Source: Bifidobacterium saguinibicoloris (GTDB taxonomy: Bacteria; Actinomycetota; Actinomycetes; Actinomycetales; Bifidobacteriaceae). From it: DNA of 64,000 bases. The position numbers and the translations under genes are program-made. This document shows, piece after piece, positions 1-9,585 of this stretch; position 1 is the first letter of the stretch; each line of letters starts with the position of its first letter. The notes below the pieces were generated by a model. The model was not told the origin of the DNA and did not search any database. It was given only the letters and a program-made list of their open reading frames with translations. The stretch spans positions 1-64,000 of the forward strand of contig NZ_JAHBBF010000001.1 of assembly GCF_019331725.1 (NCBI RefSeq). The letters are read 5' to 3'.

Positions 1-395
1 TCGGCCTGTATCTGATGTGGATCTTCAGCGAGCAGGCCGTCCCGACCGAACTCCTGGAGGCCGCGCGCGTGGATGGGGCGAGCGAGTTCCGCACGTTCTG
101 GACGATCAGCCTGCCCCTGCTCGCCCCTGGTATCGTGACGACGGCGTTGTTCACGATCGTGGCGACGTGGAACAACTACTTCCTGCCCCTGATCATGTTG
201 AAGGACGCGGACTGGTATCCGCTGACGATCGGCCTGAACCAGTGGAAGGACCAGGCCTCGACTGCTGGTGGCCAGGCGATCCAGAACCTGGTGATCACGG
301 GTTCGCTGATCACGATCATCCCGTTGGTCATCGCGTTCCTGTGCCTGCAGAAGTACTGGCAGTCCGGCCTCGCCGCCGGCGCCGTCAAGGAATGA
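1..395 (+). CDS. Sugar ABC transporter permease, MalG type (5' end outside window)
   Basis: C-terminal part of an inner-membrane permease of a carbohydrate ABC importer. The reading frame is open from the first bases and ends at 395. The segment EAARVDGASEFRTFWTISLP is the EAA loop that docks the ATPase, here with the EAA-x3-G pattern typical of sugar permeases. It is followed by two hydrophobic helices (about TTALFTIVATWNNYFLPLIM and LVITGSLITIIPLVIAFLCL). The GH35 beta-galactosidase lies 67 bases downstream on the same strand, so the transporter probably imports a galactoside cleaved in the cytoplasm; that substrate link is inference. The first methionine visible at 15 is internal, not the start. 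Confidence 0.93.
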   Translation, partial: GLYLMWIFSEQAVPTELLEAARVDGASEFRTFWTISLPLLAPGIVTTALFTIVATWNNYFLPLIMLKDADWYPLTIGLNQWKDQASTAGGQAIQNLVITGSLITIIPLVIAFLCLQKYWQSGLAAGAVKE

Positions 396-462
396 CTCGA
401 CAACAACGCAACCCCGTCGCCATCGCACATCCACTGGCACGGACAATACGAAAGGCAATGAC

Positions 463-2766
463 ATGAACCACACCCTCGACCTCACCGGATTCAAGCCGAA
501 GGCCATCACCCCGTTCCCCATCACCCGCAACGACTGGGGCGTCTCCCCGGATGGCGCCTCCGTCGACTTCACCAACTACTACATGACCTTCGACGGCAAA
601 CCGTTCTACGGCGTGTGCGGCGAATTTCACTACTCGCGCATGGACCCCTCCCGCTGGGACGCGGAACTCGCCAAGATGGCCGCCGGCGGCGTCAACGTCA
701 TCGCCACCTACGTGTTCTGGAACCACCACGAGGAGCATGAGAACCAGTGGGACTTCACCGGACGCCGCAACCTGCGCCGGTTCGTCGAACTGTGCGCCAA
801 GCATGGGCTCAAGGTCATCGTGCGCATGGGGCCCTTCGACCACGGCGAGGTCCGCAACGGCGGCATCCCCGACTGGATGTACGGCAAACCCTATGAGGTG
901 CGCTCCGTCGACCCCGGGTTCCTCGACAAGGTGCGCGACCTCTACGCGCACATCGCCGCACAGCTCGACGGCCTCTACTTCAAGGACGGCGGTCCGATCG
1001 TCGCCGCCCAGCTCGACAACGAGTACATGCATTCGGCCGCCCCGTGGGAGATGACCACCGGCATCTCGGACGAATGGGTGCCCGGCGGCCACGACGGCTT
1101 CGAGTACGTGCACGCGCTGCGCCGCATCGCCGAGGAGGAAGGCATCTCGGTGCCGTTCTACACGAACACCGGTTGGGGCGGCTCCCCGGTCCCGGACGAC
1201 GTGCTGCCGCTGTGGGGCGGCTACGCCTACCGCCCGTGGCTGTTCTACGCCGGCCCCGGCGACCATCCGGTCACCGACGAATACCTCTACCGCGACTTCC
1301 ACTCCGACGACTGCCCGCGCAACGAGGCGTTCGACCCCACCTACGAGCCGGAAAGCAAGCCCTACGCCTGCTGCGAGATGGGCGGCGGCATGTTCAGCTC
1401 CTACAACTACCGTTTCGTGCTGCCGATGAAGTCGGTCGACGCGATGGCCAACATCAAGATGGCCTCCGGCTGCAACTTCCTCGGATACTACATGTTCCAA
1501 GGCGGCTCGAACCCGATCGGCGACGGCATCTACCTCAACGAAGGACAGTTGCCTAAGATCTCCTACGACTTCCAGGCCATGCTCGGCGAGTTCGGCCAGG
1601 CGCGCGAATCGTACCGTCGCGCCAAGGCGCTGCACTACTTCGGACTGGCGTTCGCCGACCGCCTGTGCCCGCTCGGCGTCGTCGTGCCGGACGGCCAGGA
1701 CGGCATCGACCCCACCGACACGGACACGCTGCGCTGGTGCGTGCGTACCGACGGCGAGCGCGGATTCGTGTTCATCGACAACTTCCAGGACCACGCCACG
1801 ATGCCGGCCAAGCACGGCGAGACCATCACGGTCACGCTCGCCGACGGTTCGACGGTCACGTTCGACGGCATCGGCCTGGCCTCCGACGAGAACTGCATGC
1901 TGCCGTTCAACATGGATCTGGACGGGGTGACGCTCGTCGCTGCCACCGCACAGCCGATCACGGCGATCCGCACGCCGGGCGCCGCGAACCGCACGTTCGT
2001 GTTCCTGCGTCCCGAAGGCATGGACGACTGCTGGTTCAGGTTCGCCGACGGCACGGTGCGTCATGTCACCGACGACCGTGAGCTGTTCGAGGTCTCCGAC
2101 GGCGAGGGTCACGCCGCCACGATCCTGTGCGTGAGCCGCGCCGACGCCGATGCGATGACCGTCCTCGACGGCGAAGCGCTCGTGTTCGCCGGCGACGTGG
2201 TGTCGCAGGACGTCGCGGCCCCGTCCATCGTCAACGACGGCGCGGTCGTGTACGAGACGGACGGCAGGGTCGTCGTCGAATCGACGCGTCCCGACGTCGC
2301 CGTCGCGACGTACCCGGCCGGATACCTTGCGGACGTCCCGACGGACGGCGATGTGCGCCTCGGCGACGCCGAGACGGCCGACGCCCAGCCGAAGGTCACG
2401 CGCCTCTCCGACACCCGATACGTCATCGACCTGCCGGACGGTTGGATGGCCGGCGACGGCGTGGACGACGCGCGTCTGCGGATCCGCTACTCGGGCGACA
2501 TCGGCTGGCTGTGGTGCGGCGGCGTCCTCGTCGACGACAACTTCTGCAACGGCGACGTGTGGGAGGTCGGACTCAGGGAGTACGCGCAGCTGCTGGCCGA
2601 CAACCGCAACCAGCTGGTCCTCACCATCACGCCGATCCGTGAGGGCGCCAACGTGAACGTCGAGTCCACGATGGCGGCGCGCATGGAGAACGCCGAAAGC
2701 ACGGTCGCCGGACTCGGCTCCGTGAGCCTGCAGCCGGTGTACTCCGCGCGTCTCGCCAGGGCGTAG
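463..2766 (+). CDS. Beta-galactosidase, glycoside hydrolase family 35
   Basis: A 767-residue GH35 enzyme that removes terminal beta-galactose, probably in the cytoplasm because no signal peptide is present. The TIM-barrel signatures are clear: FDGKPFYGVCGEFHYSRM near residue 45, VIATYVFWNHHE near 80, and AQLDNEYMH where Glu187 matches the family acid/base (usual motif Q-x-E-N-E-Y). Glu305 in CCEMGGGM is the likely nucleophile. C-terminal residues look like beta-sandwich domains. It follows a sugar ABC permease and precedes an AraC-type regulator, so it belongs to one import-and-hydrolysis locus. The exact linkage and natural substrate cannot be read from sequence. Confidence 0.93.
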   Translation: MNHTLDLTGFKPKAITPFPITRNDWGVSPDGASVDFTNYYMTFDGKPFYGVCGEFHYSRMDPSRWDAELAKMAAGGVNVIATYVFWNHHEEHENQWDFTGRRNLRRFVELCAKHGLKVIVRMGPFDHGEVRNGGIPDWMYGKPYEVRSVDPGFLDKVRDLYAHIAAQLDGLYFKDGGPIVAAQLDNEYMHSAAPWEMTTGISDEWVPGGHDGFEYVHALRRIAEEEGISVPFYTNTGWGGSPVPDDVLPLWGGYAYRPWLFYAGPGDHPVTDEYLYRDFHSDDCPRNEAFDPTYEPESKPYACCEMGGGMFSSYNYRFVLPMKSVDAMANIKMASGCNFLGYYMFQGGSNPIGDGIYLNEGQLPKISYDFQAMLGEFGQARESYRRAKALHYFGLAFADRLCPLGVVVPDGQDGIDPTDTDTLRWCVRTDGERGFVFIDNFQDHATMPAKHGETITVTLADGSTVTFDGIGLASDENCMLPFNMDLDGVTLVAATAQPITAIRTPGAANRTFVFLRPEGMDDCWFRFADGTVRHVTDDRELFEVSDGEGHAATILCVSRADADAMTVLDGEALVFAGDVVSQDVAAPSIVNDGAVVYETDGRVVVESTRPDVAVATYPAGYLADVPTDGDVRLGDAETADAQPKVTRLSDTRYVIDLPDGWMAGDGVDDARLRIRYSGDIGWLWCGGVLVDDNFCNGDVWEVGLREYAQLLADNRNQLVLTITPIREGANVNVESTMAARMENAESTVAGLGSVSLQPVYSARLARA

Positions 2767-2804
2767 CGCGCACCTCCTCCCCATCCTTCCGTCTCCCGTG
2801 TTCC

Positions 2805-2843
2805 GGGGCATCGAACGGCATCGCGTCCGTCCGATGCCCCTTT
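2805..2843 (+). terminator. Terminator hairpin after the GH35 gene
   Basis: GGGGCATCG pairs with CGATGCCCC across an 18-base loop and is followed by TTT. It lies between the GH35 stop codon and the AraC-type gene, so the hydrolase message likely ends here. Confidence 0.6.
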
Positions 2844-2901
2844 CCTGTTCATCCCCTCCCGACCCACATCCGACCCACACGGCAAGGAAAGGCGGCCCGT
2901 C

Positions 2902-3776
2902 ATGAAACCGGCCGAACGCAACGTCATCAGAGAGCAGTCCGAGCACTACCAGTACCGTCTGTCCAACTCCGGCGCGCAGGTGTTCCTGTACCCCGAATGG
3001 CTCGGCGTGTACCGGTACGTCGCCGGATACACGCTGAACCGCGGACCGTTGGACAACTTCCTGCTGTTCTTCATCCGTTCCGGCAGGTTCTCGATCGATC
3101 TGCCCGACCGGGAGCGCATCGTCGCCCACGCCGGCGACTTCGTGCTCATCGACTGCTACGCGCCGCAGTCGTACCGGGCGCTGGAGCCCAGCGAAGCCCT
3201 GTGGATACACTTCAACGGCGTCTCGGCGCGCATGTACTACGACTTCATCAGCGCGCGCAGGGGCAACGTGTTCTCTGCGGTCAACTCGCAGTTCGCGGTC
3301 AACCGGCTGCAGCGCATATGCGCGGGGTTCCGCGCCGGCAAGCGCATGTCGGAGCCGGTGATGGCGCGCTATCTGACCGACATCCTCACCGAATGCGCCG
3401 GCGTCCCCGACGACGGTCCGGCGGACGAATCGGCCCACGGCTACGCGATGGAGGACGTGCAGGACTTCATCGTGGCGAACCTGTCGCGGGACCTGACGAA
3501 CGACGAGCTGGCCGACATGGCCTCGATGAGCACCGGCTACTTCATCAAGGAGTTCCGGCGCGCCACCGGCACGACGCCGCACGCGTTCGTCGTCAACGCG
3601 CGCATGGACGCGGCGAAGCGGATGCTGGCCGGCTCGGACGCCTCCCTCAGACGCGCTGCGGGTTCTCGTCGCCCAGCGCGTTCTGCCTGGCGTTCAGGCG
3701 ACTGGAGGGGATGACCCCGCTGGAGTACCGGCGCTCGATGCACGACGCCGCCCCGCGCGCCGGCCGCGGAGCCTGA
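2902..3776 (+). pseudogene. AraC-family regulator broken by a frameshift in the C-terminal helix-turn-helix
   Basis: Encodes an N-terminal cupin-like sensor region and an AraC DNA-binding domain, but the frame breaks near 3645-3657. The first frame ends at 3714 with an Arg-rich tail. The expected end (CGFSSPSAFCLAFRRLEGMTPLEYRR) is present in the next frame and stops at 3776. In the intact paralogue at 7370 the matching stretch has six residues between AAL and CGF; here only 8 bases lie between ASL and CGF instead of 18, so about 10 bases appear lost. The lesion removes most of the second recognition element, so the product is probably inactive unless it is an assembly error. A GGAAAGG-type ribosome site precedes the ATG. 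Confidence 0.8.
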
Positions 3777-3904
3777 GCATCCTTCGATAACCGCAGAGCA
3801 TTTTTTATATATTTCGACCCCGGTTTCGGGCATACCGTTGATGGTGACAACGCAGTCGATGGCAATAATCCACAATCGACATTCGTCCAACGAAGGAGTC
3901 CATC

Positions 3905-6900
3905 ATGTCCTACAATCCCGTGACCGCCGGCGTCGAGAGGATGATCATCCCGACCTACGAGCCGCCCGCCCCCGACGAGATGCCCATGTACTCGGAGTTC
4001 CGCCAGCACCAGGGCTCCACAGGCTACGCCTACCCGAACCGCGTGACGCTCGGCGTCGAGCGCGACAGGCTCACCGATCACGAATACACCGTGGTCCGCC
4101 TCGAGAACGACTACATCCGCCTGCTGATCCTGCCCGAGCTCGGCGGCCGCATCCTCGAAGGCTACGACAAGGTCAACGACTACAACTTCCTCTACCGTCA
4201 CCACCGCATCAAGCCCGTCATCGTCGGCTCCTACGGCAACTGGATCTCCGGCGGCATGGAGTTCAACTTCCCGTTCCATCACCGTCCCGGCACATGGATG
4301 CCCGTCGACTACAGCATCGAGAAGCTCAACGACGGCACCGTGATCGTCTGGTGCTCCGAGGCCGCACCCTCGCCGGGCCAGTACCGTCTCAAGGGCACGT
4401 GGGGCGTCAAGCTTCGCCCGGACGTCTCCTACTACGAGACCGTGGTGAAGATCGACAACCGTACGCCCGTCAAGCATCCGTTCCTCTGGTACGAGAACGC
4501 CGGCATCCACGTCAACGCCAACTACCAGCTGTTCTTCCCGCAGGACGTCGGCTACGTGCACCACCACTACGACCGCCACCACGCCACCTTCCCGATCACC
4601 AAGGGCTGGTACGCGGTGGAGAACCACGAGGAGGAGACCGACATCAGCCTCCACAGGAACACGCTGAAAGGCAACTCCTACTTCGCCGCCCCGTCGAAGT
4701 ACGACTTCTTCGGTGGCTACGACCACGACCGCGACTGCGGCACCGTGCACGTGGCCGACCATCACGTGGTGCCCGGCAAGAAGCAGTTCATGTGGGCGCT
4801 CGAGGACCTCGGCGACGCGTGGAACGCCAACCTGACCGACAACGACGGCGAGCACGCCGAGCTCATGGCCGGCGCCTACTCCGACGACCAGCCCGACTTC
4901 ACGTATATCGCCCCCTACGAGGTGAAGACCTGGTCGCAGTTCTGGTATCCGATCCACGGCACCAAGGCCCCGACCTTCGCCAACATCCACGGCGTGGTCA
5001 CCCTCGACAAGGCCGACGGCGAAGTGCGCATCGCCGTCACCAAGAGCGTGGCCGACGCCGTGCTCGAAGTGTCAGACGGCGAGAACACGGTGCTGCGCGA
5101 GAGCATCACGCTCGACCCCGGCAACTACCGCGAGTTCGACGTGGCGCTGCCCGCCGACGTCTACACGCTGCGCCTGACCGCCGCCGATGGCACCGTGCTC
5201 ATGGACTACACCGAGGACAAGCCCGACGTGCTGCGCATCCCCGAGGACAACCCCGGCATCCCCACCCCGCACGAGCTCACCACCGCGCAGGAGATCTACG
5301 TGGCCGGCGAACACATCGACCAGTACCGCGACCCGTCGTTCAAGGGCCGCGACTACTACCTGGTGGCGCTCGAACGCGACCCCGAGCACCTGCCGTCGCT
5401 GCTCGCCATGGCCGAGGACCGCTACAACAACGCCCTGTACGACGAGGCGCTCGCATACCTGCGCCGCGCCGACAAGGTGCTCAACAGGTTCAACCACAAC
5501 CCGTACGACGGCACCTATAGCTACCTCAAGGCGCTGTGCGAGTACGGCAAGGGCGAGGTCGACGCCGCCTACGAGACCTTCTTCAAGGCCGCGTGGAGCA
5601 ACAACGTCATCTCCCCGGCCATGACCTTCATCGCCGGCATCGACGGCCAGCGCGGCGACTGGGCCAAGATGAGGGAGCACGCCGGGCAGGCGCTCAAAAA
5701 GGAGGCCGACCACGCCGTCTGCGGCACCTACAAGGCCATCGCGCAGATCAAGCTCGGCGACCGCGAGACCGGTCTGGCGGAGCTCGAGGACATCATCGTC
5801 CGCGACCGCCTCGACCACCTGGCCCGCTTCGCCTACCTCTACTACTCCGGCAGGGACCTCGGCGAGTTCTACTCGATCCTGCTGAGCAACCCCGCGCAGA
5901 CCATCCTCGACGTCACGTTCGACCTGCTGCGCGCCGGACTGAAGGACGAGGCCGTCGCCCTGCTCGAAGGCACCACGCTCGCCGGACAGTCCACGCCGAT
6001 GACCCACTACACGCTCGCCTTCGTCTACGACGCCCTCGGCAGGAGCGAGGCCGCCGCCTCCAACCGCGAGGCCGTGTCCGACAGCCCGATCGTGGACGTG
6101 TTCCCGTACCGCCTCGAGGAGCTGCCCGTGCTCAAGGCCGCCGTCGAAGCCGACCCGACCGACTACACCGCCGCCTACCTGTACGGCTGCCTGCTGTACA
6201 ACAAGCTGCAGTACCAGGCCGCCGCGGACCAGTGGAGGAAAGTCACCGAAATCAGACCCGACTTCCACATCGCATGGCGCAACCTCGCCATCGCCTACTT
6301 CAGCAAGTTCGACCGCCGCGAAGAGGCGCTGGAACTCATGAAGAAGGCCGTGGCGGCCAAGCCGAAGGACGACACGCTCGTACGCGAGACCAACTACGTG
6401 GCCGCCAAGCTCGGCGTCGACGGGCGTGAACGCCTCGACTGGCTGCTCGCCAACCTGCCCGACAAGCCCTCCGACACCCTCGCCTGGGACCTGGCCGACG
6501 CCTACAGCAACGTGTTCGAATTCGACAAGGCACTCGACGTACTCAAGCACCACGAGTTCGTGGCCGCCGAATGTCAGGAGACCTACCTCACCGAGTCGTA
6601 CACCTTCGCGCTGTGCTGCAAGGGCCGACTGCTCGAACGCGACGGCAAGGTCGAGGAAGCGCTCGAATGTTACCGCAACGCGCAGATCGTGCCCGCCAAC
6701 TTCCGCGCCGGCTGGTGGGACACCCAGCAGCTGTACTACGCCCGCTGGTTCGAGGCCGCCGCGCTGCAGAAGCTCGGCCGCGAGGACGAGGCCCGCAAGG
6801 CCGCATCCCGCCTGCTGCCCTTCATCCACAGCAACTACAGCCCCTACATGGGACCGGAGACCGACTACTACGTGGCGCTCGCCGAACGCCTGCTCGGCGA

Positions 6901-7186
6901 CAACATCATCTCCCGCAAGGACATGAGCGCCTCCGTGGTCAAGTGGGAGGAGGACGCGAGGAACGACCTCGACCGCAAGCCCATCGTCACCTCGCTGCAC
7001 CTGTCGTTCGTGCCCGACGGCGTGACCGAGCACAAGGCCGAAACGGTCCGCGCGCTCGCCTACAGCCGCCTGTTCTTCAACGACAAGGCCGGCGCCCGTG
7101 AGCTGTTCGAGGAGAGCCTCAAGCTCAACCCCGACAACCCCAAGGCCAGGTTCGAGCTGCACCTGCTCGAGCTGGACGGCGAGTGA
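3905..7186 (+). CDS. DUF5107-domain protein with C-terminal TPR repeats
   Basis: A 1093-residue protein. Residues about 20-340 match the DUF5107 type, a galactose-mutarotase-like beta-sandwich seen next to sugar-use genes, with aromatic and His-rich stretches such as SGGMEFNFPFHHRPGTWMP and FLWYENAGIHVNANYQLFFP. Residues about 460-1093 are tetratricopeptide-like helical repeats, for example the unit around PDFHIAWRNLAIAYFSKFDR. No signal peptide or membrane segment is seen, so it should be cytoplasmic. It sits between two AraC-type regulators and downstream of GH35. A carbohydrate-active role is likely from fold and context; the reaction is not known to me. Ribosome site GAAGGAG lies just before the ATG. 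Confidence 0.85.
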   Translation: MSYNPVTAGVERMIIPTYEPPAPDEMPMYSEFRQHQGSTGYAYPNRVTLGVERDRLTDHEYTVVRLENDYIRLLILPELGGRILEGYDKVNDYNFLYRHHRIKPVIVGSYGNWISGGMEFNFPFHHRPGTWMPVDYSIEKLNDGTVIVWCSEAAPSPGQYRLKGTWGVKLRPDVSYYETVVKIDNRTPVKHPFLWYENAGIHVNANYQLFFPQDVGYVHHHYDRHHATFPITKGWYAVENHEEETDISLHRNTLKGNSYFAAPSKYDFFGGYDHDRDCGTVHVADHHVVPGKKQFMWALEDLGDAWNANLTDNDGEHAELMAGAYSDDQPDFTYIAPYEVKTWSQFWYPIHGTKAPTFANIHGVVTLDKADGEVRIAVTKSVADAVLEVSDGENTVLRESITLDPGNYREFDVALPADVYTLRLTAADGTVLMDYTEDKPDVLRIPEDNPGIPTPHELTTAQEIYVAGEHIDQYRDPSFKGRDYYLVALERDPEHLPSLLAMAEDRYNNALYDEALAYLRRADKVLNRFNHNPYDGTYSYLKALCEYGKGEVDAAYETFFKAAWSNNVISPAMTFIAGIDGQRGDWAKMREHAGQALKKEADHAVCGTYKAIAQIKLGDRETGLAELEDIIVRDRLDHLARFAYLYYSGRDLGEFYSILLSNPAQTILDVTFDLLRAGLKDEAVALLEGTTLAGQSTPMTHYTLAFVYDALGRSEAAASNREAVSDSPIVDVFPYRLEELPVLKAAVEADPTDYTAAYLYGCLLYNKLQYQAAADQWRKVTEIRPDFHIAWRNLAIAYFSKFDRREEALELMKKAVAAKPKDDTLVRETNYVAAKLGVDGRERLDWLLANLPDKPSDTLAWDLADAYSNVFEFDKALDVLKHHEFVAAECQETYLTESYTFALCCKGRLLERDGKVEEALECYRNAQIVPANFRAGWWDTQQLYYARWFEAAALQKLGREDEARKAASRLLPFIHSNYSPYMGPETDYYVALAERLLGDNIISRKDMSASVVKWEEDARNDLDRKPIVTSLHLSFVPDGVTEHKAETVRALAYSRLFFNDKAGARELFEESLKLNPDNPKARFELHLLELDGE

Positions 7187-7322
7187 CGCCGACGGTTCGG
7201 CACTTGCCGCGACGATGACGCCGCACGCCCCGGTCCCCGCCGGGGCGTGCGCATGTCCGGACACGAATCCGCGGCGCGTCCCCTCCGGGACGGGGGCACG
7301 CAGCCGTCCCGCCTCCCCGTTG

Positions 7323-7328
7323 TACACT
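7323..7328 (+). promoter_or_regulatory. Candidate -10 box for the intact AraC-type gene
   Basis: TACACT lies 42 bases before the GTG start at 7370 in the intergenic space after the DUF5107 gene. The same hexamer occurs before ruvA and tsaB in this window. Confidence 0.35.
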
Positions 7329-7369
7329 GGAATGCGGCGCATGCGGCGGGACGACGAGGAGGCGGGCCT

Positions 7370-8272
7370 GTGGACATCAACGAGATCGAGTATGCGGACG
7401 CCGCCTCTCATCTGGTCTGGGGCGGCGACTACGACTACTACATCCACACGCCGAGCAAGGTCGCGCGCGACACGTTCCTCTACCCGCTGCAGACCGGTAT
7501 GTTCCACTACAAGGAAGGCATGAAGGCCGAACGAACCCGATTCGACAGCTTCCTGATCATGTACCTGCGTGACGGTTCGATGCTCGTGCGCACCAAGGAC
7601 GACGAGGTCACCGCGCGCGGAGGCGATTTCGTACTGCTCGACTGCTACGAATACCACCGCTACCAGGCGTTGGAGCCCACTGACGCGATCTGGCTGCACT
7701 TCGACGGCGGGTACGCCCGCGCCTACTGCGAGCTGATCCACGAGCGGCGGGGAATCGCCTTCGCGCTGCGGAACCCGGCCTACGCGCTGAACCAGCTGGC
7801 GCGCATCTACGAGACCTTCAGGAACGGCGAGCGCATCCGCGAACCCCTTCTGGGCAAATACATCGTAGACATCCTGTGCGAGATGCTCGCGGAGGACAAC
7901 GGCATCGAGCCGGCCAGACGCAAGGAACAGGACGACATACGCCGGGTGATGTCCTACATCGCGCAGCATCTCGACGAACCGTTGACGGTGGGGGAGCTCG
8001 CCGCCGCGGTCTACATGGGCGAATACGCCTTCATCCGCGCGTTCAAGGCGCAGACCGGGTACACGCCCCACGCGTACGTGGCGCAGGCGCGGCTGGACGC
8101 CGCGAAGTATATGCTGGTCAACTCGCAGGCCGCCCTGAAGGAGATCTGCGAGGCATGCGGCTTCTCCACCACCTCCGTGTTCTGCGCGTCGTTCAGGAAA
8201 CGCATGGGCGTCTCGCCGCTCGAATTCCGTAGACGGTCCGGGACGACGGCCGGCGCGTCCGGAACGTCATGA
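7370..8272 (+). CDS. AraC-family transcriptional regulator
   Basis: A 300-residue regulator: N-terminal cupin-like sensor (about 1-150, with GGDFVLLDCYEYHRYQALEP resembling the same motif in the broken paralogue at 2902) and a C-terminal AraC domain with both helix-turn-helix units, the second being LKEICEACGFSTTSVFCASF, then the family end motif GVSPLEFRRR. I chose the GTG at 7370 because GAGGAGG lies 7 bases upstream; the longer frame from 7247 begins with low-complexity residues. It probably controls the neighbouring galactoside/DUF5107 genes, and may be the only working copy since its paralogue is frameshifted. The ligand is unknown. Confidence 0.88.
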   Translation: MDINEIEYADAASHLVWGGDYDYYIHTPSKVARDTFLYPLQTGMFHYKEGMKAERTRFDSFLIMYLRDGSMLVRTKDDEVTARGGDFVLLDCYEYHRYQALEPTDAIWLHFDGGYARAYCELIHERRGIAFALRNPAYALNQLARIYETFRNGERIREPLLGKYIVDILCEMLAEDNGIEPARRKEQDDIRRVMSYIAQHLDEPLTVGELAAAVYMGEYAFIRAFKAQTGYTPHAYVAQARLDAAKYMLVNSQAALKEICEACGFSTTSVFCASFRKRMGVSPLEFRRRSGTTAGASGTS

Positions 8273-8278
8273 ATATGC

Positions 8279-8327
8279 GGGGAGGGTGTCGCGGACGCAT
8301 TGCTGATGCGCCTGCGACACCCTCCCC
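8279..8327. terminator. Bidirectional terminator between convergent genes
   Basis: A perfect 14-bp stem (GGGGAGGGTGTCGC with GCGACACCCTCCCC) encloses a smaller GCAT/ATGC hairpin. It lies between the plus-strand AraC gene and the minus-strand epimerase gene, so it can serve both. There is no long U run on either side. Confidence 0.7.
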
Positions 8328-8359
8328 GGGGAATGACTGCCGATCGCCGTCGGATCGGG

Positions 8360-9313
8360 CTACTTGCGCGTCACCTCGTAGCGGACCACGGTGGTGACCG
8401 TCTCGCCGGGAGCGATCGTCGTCAGATGGTCGCCGGAGCGGAACGCGTTGGCGGGCGCGGTCATCGGTTCGACCGCCACGCCGTACGGATGCTCCTCGAG
8501 CGGCGCGCCGGTGGCGGTGTAGCACTGCCACGCGTTGATCGTCCCGTCGCCGATGAGCTTCACCTCGATGCCGTCGGGACGGGTGAACACGGTGGTCGTG
8601 GTGCCGTCGGCGGCGCGGTTGACGTCCAGCCAGGCGTCGTCGAAGGAGCGGCCCTCGAGGGTCGGGCCCTCGCGCAGGTCGGTGACGCCCTCCACCGGCT
8701 CGACGCCGGTGGGGATCAGGCCCGCGTCGACGACCACGTGCTCGTTAGCGTCGATCTTCAGATGGCAGGCGGCGGAGTCGGCGTCGCGCTCCGCGCTCGT
8801 CGCGCCCTGCTTGCCGTTCGCCAGCCACGGGTGCAGACCCAGCGCCCACGGGGCCGGCTCGTCGCCGCCGTTGGACGCGGAGACCGTCACGGTCATGCCC
8901 TGCTCGCCCAACTCGTAGGTCGCGGTCACGGTCACGTCGAACGGGTAGCCGTCGAGGTTAGGGAAGCGCAGCGACTGGGTGACGGCGTTCTCGGTGAGCG
9001 ATTCGAGCCTCCACATGTAGTGGTAGGCATAGCCGTGGTTCGCGTTGTTGCGCGGCGCCGGATGCTGCTCGTTGACCGGCGCGCAGTAGTGACGGCCATT
9101 GAAGTCGTATTCGCCGTCCTTGATGCGGTTCGGCCACGGCGCCAGGATGTATCCGTTGCAGGTGGGGGTCAGGTCGTCCGGGCCGAACGGGCAGAAGATC
9201 TCCTTGCCCCGCCAGTCGAACCGGCGCAGCTTCGCGCCGAGCTCGCAGACGACGGCCGAATAGTCGCCGTAATGGATGGAATACTGGTTGCCGGTACGTG
9301 GCGTAGTGCTCAT
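8360..9313 (-). CDS. Aldose 1-epimerase (galactose mutarotase) family protein
   Basis: A 317-residue cytoplasmic mutarotase-fold protein that probably interconverts alpha and beta anomers of a hexose. Seen in sequence: GAKLRRFDW near the N-terminus, ILAPWPNRIKDGEY (the Asn-Arg pair that binds sugar), NANHGYAY carrying the His of the family NxxHG motif, and ALGLHPW for the second His. The ATG at 9313 was chosen because GGAGCGG lies just upstream; the longer frame to 9421 adds a low-complexity leader. It converges with the AraC regulator and fits the galactoside block, since beta-galactosidase releases beta-galactose. The exact sugar is not resolved. Confidence 0.85.
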   Translation of the reverse strand: MSTTPRTGNQYSIHYGDYSAVVCELGAKLRRFDWRGKEIFCPFGPDDLTPTCNGYILAPWPNRIKDGEYDFNGRHYCAPVNEQHPAPRNNANHGYAYHYMWRLESLTENAVTQSLRFPNLDGYPFDVTVTATYELGEQGMTVTVSASNGGDEPAPWALGLHPWLANGKQGATSAERDADSAACHLKIDANEHVVVDAGLIPTGVEPVEGVTDLREGPTLEGRSFDDAWLDVNRAADGTTTTVFTRPDGIEVKLIGDGTINAWQCYTATGAPLEEHPYGVAVEPMTAPANAFRSGDHLTTIAPGETVTTVVRYEVTRK

Positions 9314-9585
9314 GGTCCGCTCCAAAGTGAGAGATGTTGTTACCGTTACCATCCTAATGCGTGGGCGGCTCCGACGCACATGCGGGACCTGCGCGGCATA
9401 TCGTTTTCCTGCGGTTCCCACGCCGTTTCTTCACGTTCCCCGCGCGTCCCCGGACCAGGTGGACGCGGAACGGTTGCTAGGCTGGTGGCGGACATGTCCG
9501 GGACACCCGTCCGCCACGCCGTCCACGGGGCGGCGGACGGGGCCCGGCATATCATCGACGATCCGACATGAAGGAGACGGGACTT
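9314..9585. other. Intergenic region between the divergent epimerase and ispH genes
   Basis: Carries the start regions of two divergent genes. On the minus strand a TAGGAT-like -10 box and a tandem GGTAAC-GGTAAC motif lie about 30-50 bases before the epimerase start; the repeated hexamer could be an operator half-site, which is only a guess. On the plus side a TAGGCT motif occurs near 9478. No gene or RNA was recognised. Confidence 0.3.

Noticed and set aside
385..3582. 1065-codon minus-strand ORF over the GH35 gene
   Set aside because: His/Arg/Val-rich shadow frame typical of GC-rich DNA opposite a strongly supported GH35 gene; no domain seen.
5072..8071. 999-codon minus-strand ORF over the DUF5107 gene
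   Set aside because: Antisense shadow of a well supported gene; composition is Val/Glu/Arg-biased and has no motif.
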